From the NCBI GenBank assembly GCA_003290165.1, contig QNQO01001831.1:62001-126000 (forward strand): DNA of 64,000 nucleotides, written 5' to 3'. Each line of letters starts with the position of its first letter. Within the stretch, counting starts at the first letter, position 1. A program made the position numbers and the translations under genes. This document shows, in pieces, positions 54,490 to 64,000 of the stretch. Below the pieces are notes generated by a model that was not told where the DNA came from, did no database searches, and worked only from the letters and a program-made list of their open reading frames with translations. Source of the DNA: Berberis thunbergii. Its lineage: Eukaryota; Streptophyta; Magnoliopsida; Ranunculales; Berberidaceae.

Positions 54490-56133
54490 AGTGAAAAACG
54501 CAGACCTGAGCTTGTGCGACGAACCTGCTCGCTTTAAGCGACGAAGCTTTGTTGGGAAGCCTTTATGCGACGAAGCTTTCCACTTCGTCGCGTAAGATAT
54601 CTTTAGGCGATGACAAAGTTTGTCGCTCTAGGGCGCCGTTCAAAGTGGCAAAGTTCAGGCGACGAAGGCTTTTGGTGCGTCGCGTAAGCTATATTTAGGT
54701 GACGCCGCTTTCCAATTCGTCGCGTAAGATATCTTCAATATTTTTGTTGTGAATACTTTAGGCGATGACCGCGTTTGTCGCCCTAGGGTTTTGTTCAAAG
54801 TGGCAAAGTTTAGGCGACGAAGGCTTTTGGTGCGTCGCGTAAGCTATATTTAGGTGACGCCACTTTCCAATTCGTCGCGTAAGATATCTTCAATATTTTT
54901 GTTGTGAATACTTTAGGCGATGACCGCGTTTGTCGCCCTAGGGTTTTGTTCAAAGTGGCAAAATTTAGGCGACGAAGGCTTTTGGTGCGTCCCATAAGCT
55001 ATATTTAGGCGACGCCGCTTTCCAATTCGTCGCGTAAGATATCTTCAATATTTTTTTTGTGAATACTTTAGGCGATGATCGAGTTTGTCGCCTTAGGGTT
55101 TTGTTCAAAGTGGCAAAGGTTAGGCGACGACGGCTTTTGGTGCGTCGCGTAAGCTATATTTAGGCGACGCCGCTTTCCAATTCGCCGCGTAAGATATCTT
55201 CAATATTTTTGTTGTGAATACTTTAGGCGATGATCGAGTTTGTCGCCCTAGGGTTTTGTTCAAAGTGGCAAAGTTTAGGCGACGACGACTTTTGGTGCGT
55301 CGCGTAAGCTATAATTAGGCGACGCCGCTTTCCAATTCGTCGCGTAAGATATCTTCAATATTTTTGTTGTGAATAATTTAGGCGATGACCGAGTTTTTCG
55401 CCCTAGGGTGTTGTTCAAAGTGGCAAAGTGTAGGTGACGAAGGCTTTTGGTGCGTCGCGTAAGGTATATTTAGGCGACGCCGCTTTTCAATTCGTTGCGT
55501 AAGATATCTTTAATATTTTTGTTGTGAATACTTTAGGCGATGACCACGTTTGTCGCCCTAGGGTGTTGTTAAAAATGGAAAATTTTAGGCGACGAAGGCT
55601 TTTGGTGCGTCGCGTAAGATATCTTCAAGCGACGACAAAGTTTGTCGCCCTAGGACGTATTTTTGTTGTGAATACGTTAGGCGACGAAGCGGAACGTTTC
55701 GTCGCGTAAGCTATCTTTAGGTGATGACAAAGTTTGTCGCCCTAGGGTGTTGTTCAAAGTGGCAACATTTAGGCGACGATGGCTTTAGGTGCGTCGCGTA
55801 AGCTATATTTAGGCGACGAAATAGTGTGTCGCCATAGGATATTAAAGTTGGTCGTTTAAAGTGGTCGACACGTAGCCCTAGGTATTTTAGGGTGACGAAA
55901 TATTTGGTTTTAAGCGACGACACGTTGTCGCATATTAGGTATGCGACGAAGGCTTTACTTGCGTCGCGACAGAGGTTATGACGTGACGAAACCGCTCGTC
56001 GCGTTAAGTAGTTAGCTATTTTTTGTACTTGCGTGACAATATTAAATATGTCGTCGCGCTATGATAAGTTTGAGCGACAAAACTTCCCTCGTCGCGCTAA
56101 GAGTTGTCGCAAAAGGGGATTTTTTTAGTAGTG
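54490..56133. repeat. right subterminal region with ~155-bp tandem array
   Basis: A unit of about 155 bp repeats roughly six times between 54645 and 55600: GTGGCAAAGTTTAGGCGACG, GGCTTTTGGTGCGTCGCGTA, AGCTATATTTAGGCGACGCC, TCGTCGCGTAAGATATCTTC, GTTGTGAATACTTTAGGCGA and TTTGTCGCCCTAGGG. Unit marks (GTGGCAAA) fall near 54645, 54800, 54955, 55110, 55265, 55420 and 55575. More diverged GCGACGAA/TCGTCGCG motifs continue to the TAGTG tip at 56133. Confidence 0.92.
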
Positions 56134-57100
56134 ATTGCATTTTTCAAGTCTTTTCCCCTTATAATAGTGCTTTTCAAATTTGGCGAGTAGCCTCGCCAAT
56201 TGAACTTTTTCCTCCTTGAGAAATGATGATATGGGACTCAACTCCTTCAAACACCATCAAATCACATGTCATTACTTTTTATTCTTAGCAAATCCCTAGG
56301 TCACATTTTCATAGGCTTTAGATTGACCTCAAGTTCATCATAATTTCTCTTATAATAACACTTGGAGCTTTATCAAGTGTTTCCACCTAGTTGGCAAAGG
56401 CTTGTTAGCAAGCAATAAATTAATGATAAATACTTCTGAAAAGAACAAGCCAAGTGGGTGAGCTATACTAGAGAATGGACCAGTCTTTCCGATTCTGGTC
56501 AATTCGAGAAGGGCTTTCTATACTCAATGATGAAGGTTGTTACGAAGAGGGATGATACTGGGCTCAGGGAACCTCAGATAGGTTCTATCCTTGTTTACAA
56601 GAAAAGGAGGGCAAAGGTGGTTAGAATAGGAGGTTCATCGAGGTAACAGAATCAACATTTTTTGGGTTGTACCAGTGGTCAGGAATCACTAAATGATCTA
56701 GAACCAATATTTATCGATATCAGTTAGCTTTGGGGTAAGAGGTCGTGGTCTTTACTAAGCCTTCTTAGGTAGTAGTACATAGACCCGTATCTAGCCATGG
56801 ATCCAAACAGAGATCATTGAGTCCTAATATCTAGGAAAGATATGGTATTGGCTCCAAGGACCGAATTCACTCGCTCACAAGCATGCAACAATCTCCTGAA
56901 GTTGTCGATAGCTTCGCAATGAGCAATGTTGTAGAAAGCGGGAGGACAAACAACTAACATGGTAAGAGGCATGTGCATGTCGATTTCTAGTTGGACAAGG
57001 GTGACACAGATGGTGTCTGGTTCAACAGGGCGGTTGGCATATTTGGACTCTTCGAAAACCAGTTCATGGGAACGGTGGGATCTATACCAAGAAAGGCTCC
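56134..57100. other. spacer between two CACTA elements, unidentified frames
   Basis: A 62-codon plus-strand frame (56458-56646) and a 100-codon minus frame (57125-56814, with VEPDTICVTLVQLEIDMHMP and FRRLLHACERVNSVLGANTI) are open and protein-like, but I recognise neither. The latter runs across the start of the next CACTA element, so it was cut by that insertion or is fortuitous. Confidence 0.4.
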
Positions 57101-57480
57101 CACTACTACAAATATAGGCTTGCATAGCGCTTAAAAATGGGCTTAGATAGCGCTCAAAAAAGCGCTCAAAAAAGCGCTATGCAAGGCGCGTACTTGAATA
57201 GCGCTTAGCTTAGACAGCGCTTTAAAAAGCGCTCAAAAAAGCGCTATGCAAGGCGCGTACTTGAATAGCGCTTTTTTAAGTTAGCTTGAATAGCGCTATT
57301 TAATTTAAATGAATTTTTTGAATTAGATTTGTTTATCTGCTAAGATAGCGCGTAAATAAGCGCTATGGAAATAATTAGATTGTTCTTAGATAGCGCTTAA
57401 AGAAGCGCTATTGTAGTATATATGTTAAACTTAGATAGCGCTAATTTGAGCGCTATCTAAGTTATTTGATTTGTTTTTTC
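57101..57480. repeat. terminal region of the third CACTA element with TAGCGCT repeats
   Basis: About a dozen copies of the palindromic core AGCGCT occur in phrases such as GATAGCGCTCAAAAAAGCGCTATGC, including one ~57-bp phrase repeated at 57163 and 57220. The motif differs from those of the other CACTA elements in this window. Confidence 0.85.
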
Positions 57481-57699
57481 TATTTTTCCGATACCGATTT
57501 TCTGGGCTAAATATAATATTTAATATAATAATGACAACGTTCAATCAATCAATAAAGACACAACATGATAACTAACTGTTTCTCATTCATTCAAAATATA
57601 ATTTAAGCATTCATACAAAATTGTTAATATGCTATCATATATATTTGTTCGTAGCACAATACTAATAAATATCTTAAACTACAGACATAATTAAAATGT

Positions 57700-58640
57700 T
57701 TTGCTTCAGCTTTCCATTTTCTCCTTGAGAAATCGGTTGTACAAGTATCCTGACCAATTGATTACGAAATTCTCCATTTTTTTCGGAGAATAAAATTTGA
57801 CTGGCTGTTTATGAACAAACTGCAAATACAAAAGTTACAATCAGTATATAGTTAGATGATATCAAATACTTCAAAAATCAACAAATAAAATAATTCAATA
57901 AAACTATTTACTTACAAAAGCAGGAATACTTGTATCACCAGATTTCAAGAGATCCTCAATATAGCAACAAATATAATGACCGCAATGGATGCCATCCATC
58001 TCAATCTGCTTTGGACACTATGAGAAATAACATCCAATTAATTATATGCAATTTGTTACCATGTCTTATTATATAAAATAACTTTTAGTACTGTAAAATA
58101 TTACCTGAATGTTTGCCCAATTAAATCTGTTCATTGCCGCCTTTGTTATAGAACCGCCTCGACGAGTCCGATAACTTCTCAATGCACTATTTTGTATAAA
58201 GTAATATTATACATATGTAATATGTATAAATTTGTAATGTAAAAATAAAACTAGAACATGTATTTACCTTTCAACAAAGTTTTTCAAATCAACGCGTTGT
58301 GCGATCTTCGTACGCGGAGCTGGGTCCATAAAGTATATCATCTCTGTTTTGGTATTGATACCAATCAATACCCAATGTTGACTGCATAATATTTCAAAAA
58401 ATTAGACATCCTGATACTTAATAAACACATAATTGAATCTTATTTATATTGAACTCACCCAACATTATGCGGCACCAATAATAGATGGTCTTTTCCTGTA
58501 TGCTTCAACAAACATTCGGCCAAATGATTGGCCGATGTCCCATTACCTAGCATAGGTGTAATATGGGGCGACATAAAAGAAAACTTCCCCGCTAACTCGA
58601 CATTTTCGGATAGATAGACTTCACCCAAATACCTTCAACA
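57700..58640 (-). pseudogene. Ulp1-type cysteine protease domain of the third CACTA element
   Basis: Exons on the minus strand give the C48 protease catalytic layout: QHWVLIGINTKTEMIYFMDP then APRTKIAQRVDLKNF (about 58385-58269; His in HW, Asp in MDP), FNWANIQCPKQIDGIHCGHY then ICCYIEDLL (about 58120-57940; Gln in PKQ and Cys in HCGHY), and a closing KFYSPKKMENFVINWSGYLY at about 57815-57730. An upstream exon (about 58560-58440) reads GEVYLSE-like then LLLVPHN. All four catalytic positions (His, Asp, Gln, Cys) are present. Ulp1-like proteases remove SUMO-type modifiers; transposon-borne copies occur in several plant DNA transposons, and their role there is not settled. Confidence 0.78.
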
Positions 58641-58699
58641 ATCAACAATGCATAAGGACAAATAAAGTTTTAAAACATTAACATCAAATAAATTTATTT

Positions 58700-60740
58700 T
58701 ACCAGTTTTATCACCTTATATAGAAGGCGATGCTTGAGGCACCTAACCATCGATCCTTTAGAATCTCCACGACATGTTCATGAACAATGCATTCGTTCCA
58801 AGGCTCCCCGTCAAAATATGCTGTCATGGGAACTTCGATACCACCATTCATGATGTTTGAGGGTAAGAAACGCAAAATATGCAATACCATGGAATTATGA
58901 GGAGAATCTCCACACTTAGGATATCCTAATGGCTTAGCACAAAGCGTTGATTCTACACTTTTCATGATAGGCTTATTAGCATCGTTCCTCTTATCCATAT
59001 TCTTATTCTTAGGAGGTGGGCACTGCAAATCAAAAATTAACTTGTGAGGTAAGTATTGAATTTGAGCTATATGTTCTCCTACTTTCAAGAATAACTTTCT
59101 AGCACTAAGCTATATGTTCTCCTTATCAATTTCAAGAATAGCTTTTTAGCAATCTAAATAAACTATATGTTCCTTATCAATTCCTAGCAATCTAAATAAT
59201 TTCATCAACATGAACAACAAACAACAAAGATATCCCAGACATGCTCCTAATCGCAAGAAAAAATGAGAAAATACTTGATACATAAATAATTGTACCTCTA
59301 TTCTCAAAGACACCAGCTTTTTTGGCCACGAAATGAAATGGCCAACAGCTTCTCCTACAGTCCTAACTTCTTCTGTACATTGCGGCACCGCTGAATGTTT
59401 CTCAGATTCTACCGCCACTTCAAATTGTATCCTCGCATAACCTGAAATTGCATCATGGCATTGTATAAGTATAATAACACACACACACACTAAGTCGGTA
59501 TATAAATCTTAAAGTAATATGTTCAACCTTCTGGTAGTGGAACACCATGAAGAATTTCATTCGGGCGATTATGCAAAATACCTTGCCCAACATGTCTACG
59601 AGGTTCTCAACATACAAATAACATCTAATAGGACCCTAGAAACGAAAAATATGTTAGTCTTTTATCCAATAAACATATTTATTAGCCAAGTTTGAAAATT
59701 AAATATACCTCAGGAAGAACCTCATTCGGAACCTCATTCGAAAAATCAAGGTCATCATTAAAATTCATGTCATCATCATCCACATTGAAATTATCCTTAT
59801 GACTAGAACCACAAGATGATGGCACAGTAGGTTGGTAGCCTTTAGCCTTCATCTCTTGCATGTCTTTCTCTAATCTATTGCATTGCTTTTTCAACTTTGA
59901 CATTTCGGACAATTCGGGTGCCTGGGCTAAAGATTTCTTCGTAACACCCCATCCACATCCTCGGACACGTCCGGAATACTCTAAAGGAATTGCTCGATCA
60001 AGCAAGTCGCCAAGCTTAATATCATTTAGCTCATCCTCTTCCAACTGTTGTGTTATGCGTACCTAATACAACTTAATATTATTTAGATTCTTGGTATAGG
60101 ATGGTATCATGTCCAAACAGTGCAGATTTGTTTTCAAACAAAGGAAGTAGATATTACCACATCCTCAAGTACTTGCAAGGCAGTAGGATCATCAACCTCA
60201 TGCTCACCATTCATCCTCGCATACTTCCAAGTATCCAAGCGAGTCACAACAGGATCCTCTTCCCCTTCACGTATTTTTGCTCAATCTGCGAATTTCAAAG
60301 CCACATTTAAATTTCATATCATAGATACGTAATGTAGATAATTAATACATACAATTTGCTCTCTCAGTCGTGCATAACCCACACATGCCCTCCTATATCG
60401 CGCTTCCATCTTTTCCGCTCTCTCTTTGTTAAGTTTGCTTGTTTCCTTCAATTGAATGTTGTCATTAGTTGGTTTAAATTAAAATGCCCCAAATTGAAGT
60501 AATATAATAACTTGAACGTACCTTAAACTCCAGAGTTGATGAGTATGCTACGAAATCTTTCCAATACAGAGACACAGTGGACAAGTGAGAGTATATGAAA
60601 GGCGGCTCATCCGAAAAGCTACCCTCACTATCTCTCGCAAGATTCCTTAACCTTGTCCTAAAAACTCTATGCAGGTAACCGGCACGAGAAACAATCTTTT
60701 TTTTGTGTGATTCGTCAACTCCCGCAAATGTTTCCTGTTA
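58700..60740 (-). pseudogene. TNPA-like central part of the third CACTA element gene
   Basis: Minus-strand exons in order: about 60735-60525 (VSRAGYLHRVFRTRLRNLAR then PPFIYSHLSTVSLYWKDFVA), about 60420-60360 (AEKMEARYRRACVGYARLRE), about 60290-60160 (VTRLDTWKYARMNGEHEVDD), 60044-59715 (CGWGVTKKSLAQAPELSEMS then a Lys/Glu coil), about 59638-59528 (VGQGILHNRPNEILHGVPLP), about 59445-59298 (GYARIQFEVAVESEKHSAVP then EAVGHFISWPKKLVSLR) and 59028-58711 (LCAKPLGYPKCGDSPHNSMV). Arrangement and phrases fit the TNPA/Transposase_24-like proteins of plant CACTA elements that continue into a Ulp1 domain. Exons look open, with splice-like borders. Confidence 0.72.
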
Positions 60741-61290
60741 CAAGAGTAAATAATTATAGAACAGATCGACATATTAGAAACATTATATAGCTTTTGTTAC
60801 ATATGTTTCAAACGACTATGTGTTTTGAAAAGGTAATTTTTGGAGGCAAAATGTTATTGGGATCTAACAACTTGAGTTTTGTTCTCAGTTTGTATCAGTT
60901 AAAAAAACAGATCGACATATTACACAAATAACTAATTAATAAAACTAATAATGCAAAACGCAAATCTCATAAACAAAAGTGTAAGTAGATGATGATATAC
61001 AAAACTGGCACTAGAGAAGTCTTTTTACAATAAACAAGACTTCTATAAATATCACAAAAAACGTAGTGAGAAGTCAAATGAAGTCAAGTTGGCTTTTTGG
61101 ACATATGATAATATGAGGAAAGTTGCCTGGTCTGTCTCCCTCTTCCTCTGTGTCTGCCTTTGTTTATATGGATTCATGCATACAAATGTATCAAATAACA
61201 ACTAAAGACCATTCACTTTATGTAATCAGATAAATATGCAGATTCCTCTCAACTTATCAACAAAGATACTAATGTTTTCCAAATGTTTTT
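60741..61290. other. non-coding interior of the third CACTA element
   Basis: AT-rich, intron-like sequence between the TNPA-like exons and the captured DUF789 fragment. No coding signal was seen. Confidence 0.4.
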
Positions 61291-61296
61291 TTGTCA

Positions 61297-61726
61297 GGTA
61301 TCCCATTTATCACATTCCAACAGGGAGGACAGTGAAGGACTTGTCTGCGTGCTTCCTCACATACCACACACTTTCATCTTCTTTCCAAGGTAATATTCTT
61401 CAATTATTAATTCTTCTTTATTATATCTCTATCTATCCACTGCTACATTACCACTAAATATGTATAATTCATGTCTGTGTCGTGTAGATATTGGACAGGA
61501 AGAAGAAATGGGGATCGCCGAAAGCAAGAGAAAGGATGAAACCATCACTCTCCCTGCATTTGGGCTGGCCACTTATAAGATTCAGGGTAACTTGTGGTTT
61601 TCGGATGAAGATGGTCAAGATTATGAAAGGTTGGTGTCCCTGTTGAGCACGGCAGATTCGTGGTTAAAGCAGCTTGGGGTCAGTCACCATGACTTCAATC
61701 ATTTCAACAAAATCAGGCATGGCTGA
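61297..61726 (+). pseudogene. captured 3' part of a DUF789 family gene
   Basis: Plus-strand exon about 61297-61390 reads RYPIYHIPTGRTVKDLSACF then LTYHTLSSSFQ and ends at a GTAATA donor. A last exon of about 61487-61726 reads TITLPAFGLATYKIQGNLWF, then SLLSTADSWLKQLGVSHHDF and N-HFNKIRHG-stop. The IPTGxTLxDLxACFLTYHxL and LPxFGLAxYKxxG motifs are typical of the plant DUF789 family, whose function is not known to me. Only the C-terminal part is present, in the opposite strand to the element's own gene. Confidence 0.8.
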
Positions 61727-61929
61727 TGAAACCATATGGAACATTTCTTCCTTTTTGCTCAGGTTACAACCCCACACCCAAAAATATATATATATATATA
61801 TATATATGAAAAGAACAGAAAAAAAATGAAAAAGAAAAAAAAGGAAAGTAAAACCAAAAGCCTTTTCTTGCTTTCTTCTTGTGGGAGCTTGGGTATGGTC
61901 AGCCTAGTGATTGATCTATGAGAAAAGTT

Positions 61930-62482
61930 GATTACGTAGCAACAGACAATCTTTACTCTGCTCCACCCCATATACTCGAATGTCAGGAGACGGAGAACAA
62001 TCCAACAATACATACTCACCCGGATCAGGATGAGTGTGTTAAACCAGATAATCATGAAAATTCCTTTTTAGCTTTTGATATTGATAGTGGGAAGCTAAAA
62101 TAGTATAAGCAGCTAGGAGGCTATGACCTATGGTTTCCTGCTTGTAATAATTTGTTGACCTTTGGTTACCCTCCTGGTCCTAATCAAGATGCCGATTTCG
62201 GGGAGGTGCCACTGATGCTTATTGAAATTATCAATAAAAAAGAACTGTGACCTTGTTGTTGCTGTGCAGAATAGTGGCTTTGAATGGGCTCTAGACCATG
62301 ATAATGGAAGACACTACTTGGTCTTCTGTAAGTTTTTCACATCTCATCATTTTTATCTTTACCTAAGACTAATAAAAGTATTAAACATCTCTGTGCATAT
62401 AGGTAGCTGGCCCTGGCAGTTTAGGTGGAGTTATGTTGGTTTCACAGAAGCATCAGATTTCAAGCTCACAAAAGCACAAGGT
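61930..62482 (+). pseudogene. captured fragment of a PQQ-type (polyvinyl-alcohol dehydrogenase-like) gene
   Basis: The plus strand reads ATDNLYSAPPHILECQETEN, SFLAFDIDSGKLK, stop, YKQLGGYDLWFPACNNLLTF, GYPPGPNQDADFGEVPLM and, after a frame change, DLVVAVQNSGFEWALDHDNG. These correspond to the quinoprotein beta-propeller repeats of plant polyvinyl-alcohol-dehydrogenase-like proteins (xxSLLALDxxSGKxxWYKQLGGYD and VVVAVQKSGFAWALDRxNG). A stop has replaced the Trp codon before YKQ, and intron sequence (about 62330-62400) remains before an AGPG-like third piece. Non-functional. Confidence 0.78.
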
Positions 62483-62483
62483 G

Positions 62484-63130
62484 ACTCACCCATTTTCTCT
62501 CATGCACTTGGATGTTTCTTCAGGATCCTTAAGGTAGCCCAACATGACAGGTGCACCCCGCGAAACGATCTCACCAAGTGATTTCCCATCACGTTTCACA
62601 CTCTCCCCGGTTTCAGTATCAACTACATCCGTGTCAGTCATTCCGAGAGTTCTAACACCTTGTCTTGATTTCAACTTTGCTCTCTCAGTCAGTGGCAAAT
62701 GATCCCACTCAGATTTCCAGCTGCATAACACGGCTGATCCACCTGACTCTGTCAACCCGTATGCGTGGTCCACTATAAAACCCAGTAATTCAGCTCGGGA
62801 CAGGACGGTTGCTGGAGGTGGGGCTCCGCCAGTTTGCACACTGACCGGGTGTGGAAGCGGTTTGGTGTTTGGCCCTGTGAGCATGTTGAGCACAATCGGA
62901 GCCCCGCACATGTGGGTGACCTGGTGTCTCCGTATCTGTTCGTAGATGTTTTCAGGTTCACATTTCCGAAGACAGACGTTGGTCCCTCCAACAGCTGCCA
63001 TGCCCCATGTATAGCTCCACCCGTTTACGTGAAACATCGGTAAGGTCCACAAATATACGACTTTCTTTGGTAGTGACCATTCGATCAATATAGCAGTGAT
63101 ATTGATAATACAGTTTCCTTACTTTTCTCC
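62484..63130 (-). pseudogene. captured acyl-activating enzyme (AMP-binding) exon
   Basis: An open minus-strand frame of about 200 codons covers the middle of an adenylate-forming enzyme: TLPMFHVNGWSYTWGMAAVG, HQVTHMCGAPIVLNML, SVQTGGAPPPATVLSRAEL, DHAYGLTESGGSAVLCSWKS, RQGVRTLGMTDTDVVDTETG and GAPVMLGYLKDPEETSKCMR. The YGLTE and GGAPPP motifs and the MFHxNGW phrase identify the plant acyl-activating enzyme 1 / benzoate-CoA ligase-like clade, normally peroxisomal or cytosolic. It ends at a GTGAGT donor. N-terminal P-loop and C-terminal domains are missing. Because it stays open and keeps its motifs, its capture may be recent. Confidence 0.85.
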
Positions 63131-63567
63131 TTATTGAAATGTCTCAGATTCTTAGAAGACCAAGAATTGGTGGAAACCGACTTTTAGGTATGAGTTCACA
63201 GCCACAGAAGCTGACTCGGATATGTGAAGTCACAGCCATTCTTGTCCTATATGGCCTCCCAAGGTAGTGTAAGCTAAGCATATTTTCAAACTGTGGAAAG
63301 TTTAAACTATCATAACATTTTATTGATGGATGCTCAGATATTGAAGGTGTTAAGTTGGATCACTACAGTTTTTCTTGGTATCCAGAATTATCATGAGCTG
63401 TTTTGAGTAATGCAGAGAATATAACTAAACTTAATCAGATTCCAAACGTTCATGCATCGCATAACATGCACCAAGACAAGTGTTTTACAGCATGATTAAA
63501 AACATATGATTTTAAGAACATGACAGGAAGACAATATGTATATCCAAACAAACAACCACACCAATTA
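63131..63567. other. non-coding interior of the third CACTA element
   Basis: AT-rich intron-like DNA between the captured acyl-activating enzyme exon and the element's own first exon. No protein motif was seen. Confidence 0.4.
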
Positions 63568-63960
63568 CTAAAATTTAAACGCAGATTGAGATAGCAAAGG
63601 TACCTTGACTTCATCCCAAAGTTGTTCTTTCAATGGCAACAAATCATCCTTACGCCAATTGGTAATCGTGATTGGAATCGTTCGTCTACAGCAAGATCCA
63701 ACAAAGTGTGCTAAGGTCATCGACTCTTTGCCAATTGGTTGGCCCATTTCATTCCAATTCACCTTTATTACATCTCCTTTGGCCCTTTTTTTCTTAACAC
63801 TCACCATAGTGACTATTCCTCGAGACTGAACCTGGGACAAGCCACTATTTCCAATTGAACCTCCTGTCTCACATCCTCTAGAATCATCTTGACCATCCCC
63901 TCGACCGTTCTCTCGAGCACGACCCTTGCTCCGATTCTTGCTCGGGGATCTAGCAGTCAT
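63568..63960 (-). pseudogene. N-terminal exon of the TNPA-like gene of the third CACTA element
   Basis: The open frame starts MTARSPSKNRSKGRARENGR, a basic Ser/Arg-rich leader. It continues with VNWNEMGQPIGKESMTLAHF and VGSCCRRTIPITITNWRKDD, then LKEQLWDEVK. The xGQPxGxxSxxLxxFxGxxxR...PxxxxxWRxxxxxxKxxLWxxV pattern is the conserved N-terminal block of plant TNPA-like transposon proteins. The start codon lies at 63960-63958 with more element DNA upstream to the window end. The rest of the protein continues at 60.7 kb, beyond the captured gene pieces. Confidence 0.8.
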
Positions 63961-64000
63961 GATCCTGTAAAATAAAGAGTATAAGCGTGAATTAATACAC

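Larger units (their letters stand above)
41862..56133 (-). mobile_element. CACTA (En/Spm) element, 14.3 kb, with two transposition genes
   Basis: The left end is CACTACAAAAAAGG and the right end reads CCC-TTTTTAGTAGTG style (GGGATTTTTTTAGTAGTG), an imperfect terminal inverted repeat with CACTA/TAGTG tips. ATT flanks both sides (41859-41861, 56134-56136). Both ends carry dense GCGACGAA/TTCGTCGC motifs, the expected kind of binding site for the regulatory transposition protein. Two minus-strand genes are present: TNPD/Transposase_21 (54.1-50.5 kb) and a Transposase_24 (TNPA-like) gene (44.8-42.8 kb). The coding frames show some shifts, so activity is uncertain. Confidence 0.93.
57101..64000 (-). 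mobile_element. third CACTA element (TAGCGCT family), one end and interior; continues past the window
   Basis: The end CACTACTACAAATATAGG at 57101 is preceded by TCC and followed by repeats of ATAGCGCTT/AAGCGCTAT to about 57480. The gene inside reads on the minus strand: an N-terminal exon at 63960-63568, TNPA-like pieces from 60740 and a Ulp1 protease domain ending near 57710. Gene fragments of three host genes lie between the first exon and the rest. The other end must lie beyond 64000. Confidence 0.82.

Noticed and set aside
54810..55923. Short frames in the right subterminal array
   Set aside because: Repeat-derived; the same peptide recurs with each ~155-bp unit.
54490..56133. CRISPR-like array because of regularly spaced repeats
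   Set aside because: Units are contiguous tandem repeats without unique spacers, at a transposon end, in plant nuclear DNA.
56814..57125. Minus-strand 103-codon frame as a host gene
   Set aside because: No recognised family and it crosses the CACTA end at 57101; kept only as an unidentified stretch.
1..64000. tRNA, rRNA or snRNA genes
   Set aside because: Apart from tRNA-complementary primer sites I saw no cloverleaf with A and B boxes nor any rRNA segment; no covariance search could be run.

Overview
The window reads as nuclear DNA of a flowering plant, most likely a eudicot. It is AT-rich and has introns, plant LTR retrotransposons with an initiator-Met tRNA primer site, CACTA (En/Spm) DNA transposons, and broken copies of plant genes (RAPTOR, MO25, ABCC transporter, AGD14 ArfGAP, UNC93-like, DUF789, acyl-activating enzyme). 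I see no intact host gene. Almost everything is a transposable element or a gene piece carried by one, and the elements are nested.

Layout. 1-2.2 kb: low-information DNA with one MO25-like exon. 2.2-7.8 kb: decayed Ty3/gypsy element with a truncated 5' LTR and a 543-bp hAT-type MITE inside it. 7.8-11.6 kb: remnant of a second gypsy element of Tat/Grande type (integrase end, tandem-repeat 3' region, antisense coiled-coil ORF), carrying a 287-bp solo LTR. 11.6-12.6 kb: one end of a CACTA-like element. 12.6-18.2 kb: nearly complete chromovirus (gag to chromodomain, minus strand) with LTRs, PBS, PPT and a 5-bp target duplication. 20.0-21.1 kb: LINE-derived insertion with ORF1 only, flanked by a 16-bp target duplication. 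22.6-41.4 kb: minus-strand Tat/Grande-like LTR element with gag and protease but no recognisable reverse transcriptase or integrase, plus a plus-strand ORF, flanked by AATAG duplications.

Inside that element (26.2-35.5 kb) sits a 9.2-kb CACTA element (TSD TCT) with no transposase. Instead it carries exon-intron fragments of at least six unrelated host genes, all on the minus strand. 41.9-56.1 kb: 14.3-kb CACTA element (TSD ATT) with TNPD (Transposase_21) and Transposase_24 genes and long subterminal arrays of GCGACGAA-type motifs. 57.1 kb to the window end: one end of a third CACTA family, encoding a TNPA-like protein joined to a Ulp1-type cysteine protease and carrying fragments of three more host genes.

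The most notable content is transduplication: two CACTA elements in one window hold at least nine recognisable host gene pieces with splice junctions still visible. All identifications rest on reading translated motifs against remembered family features; no database search was run.
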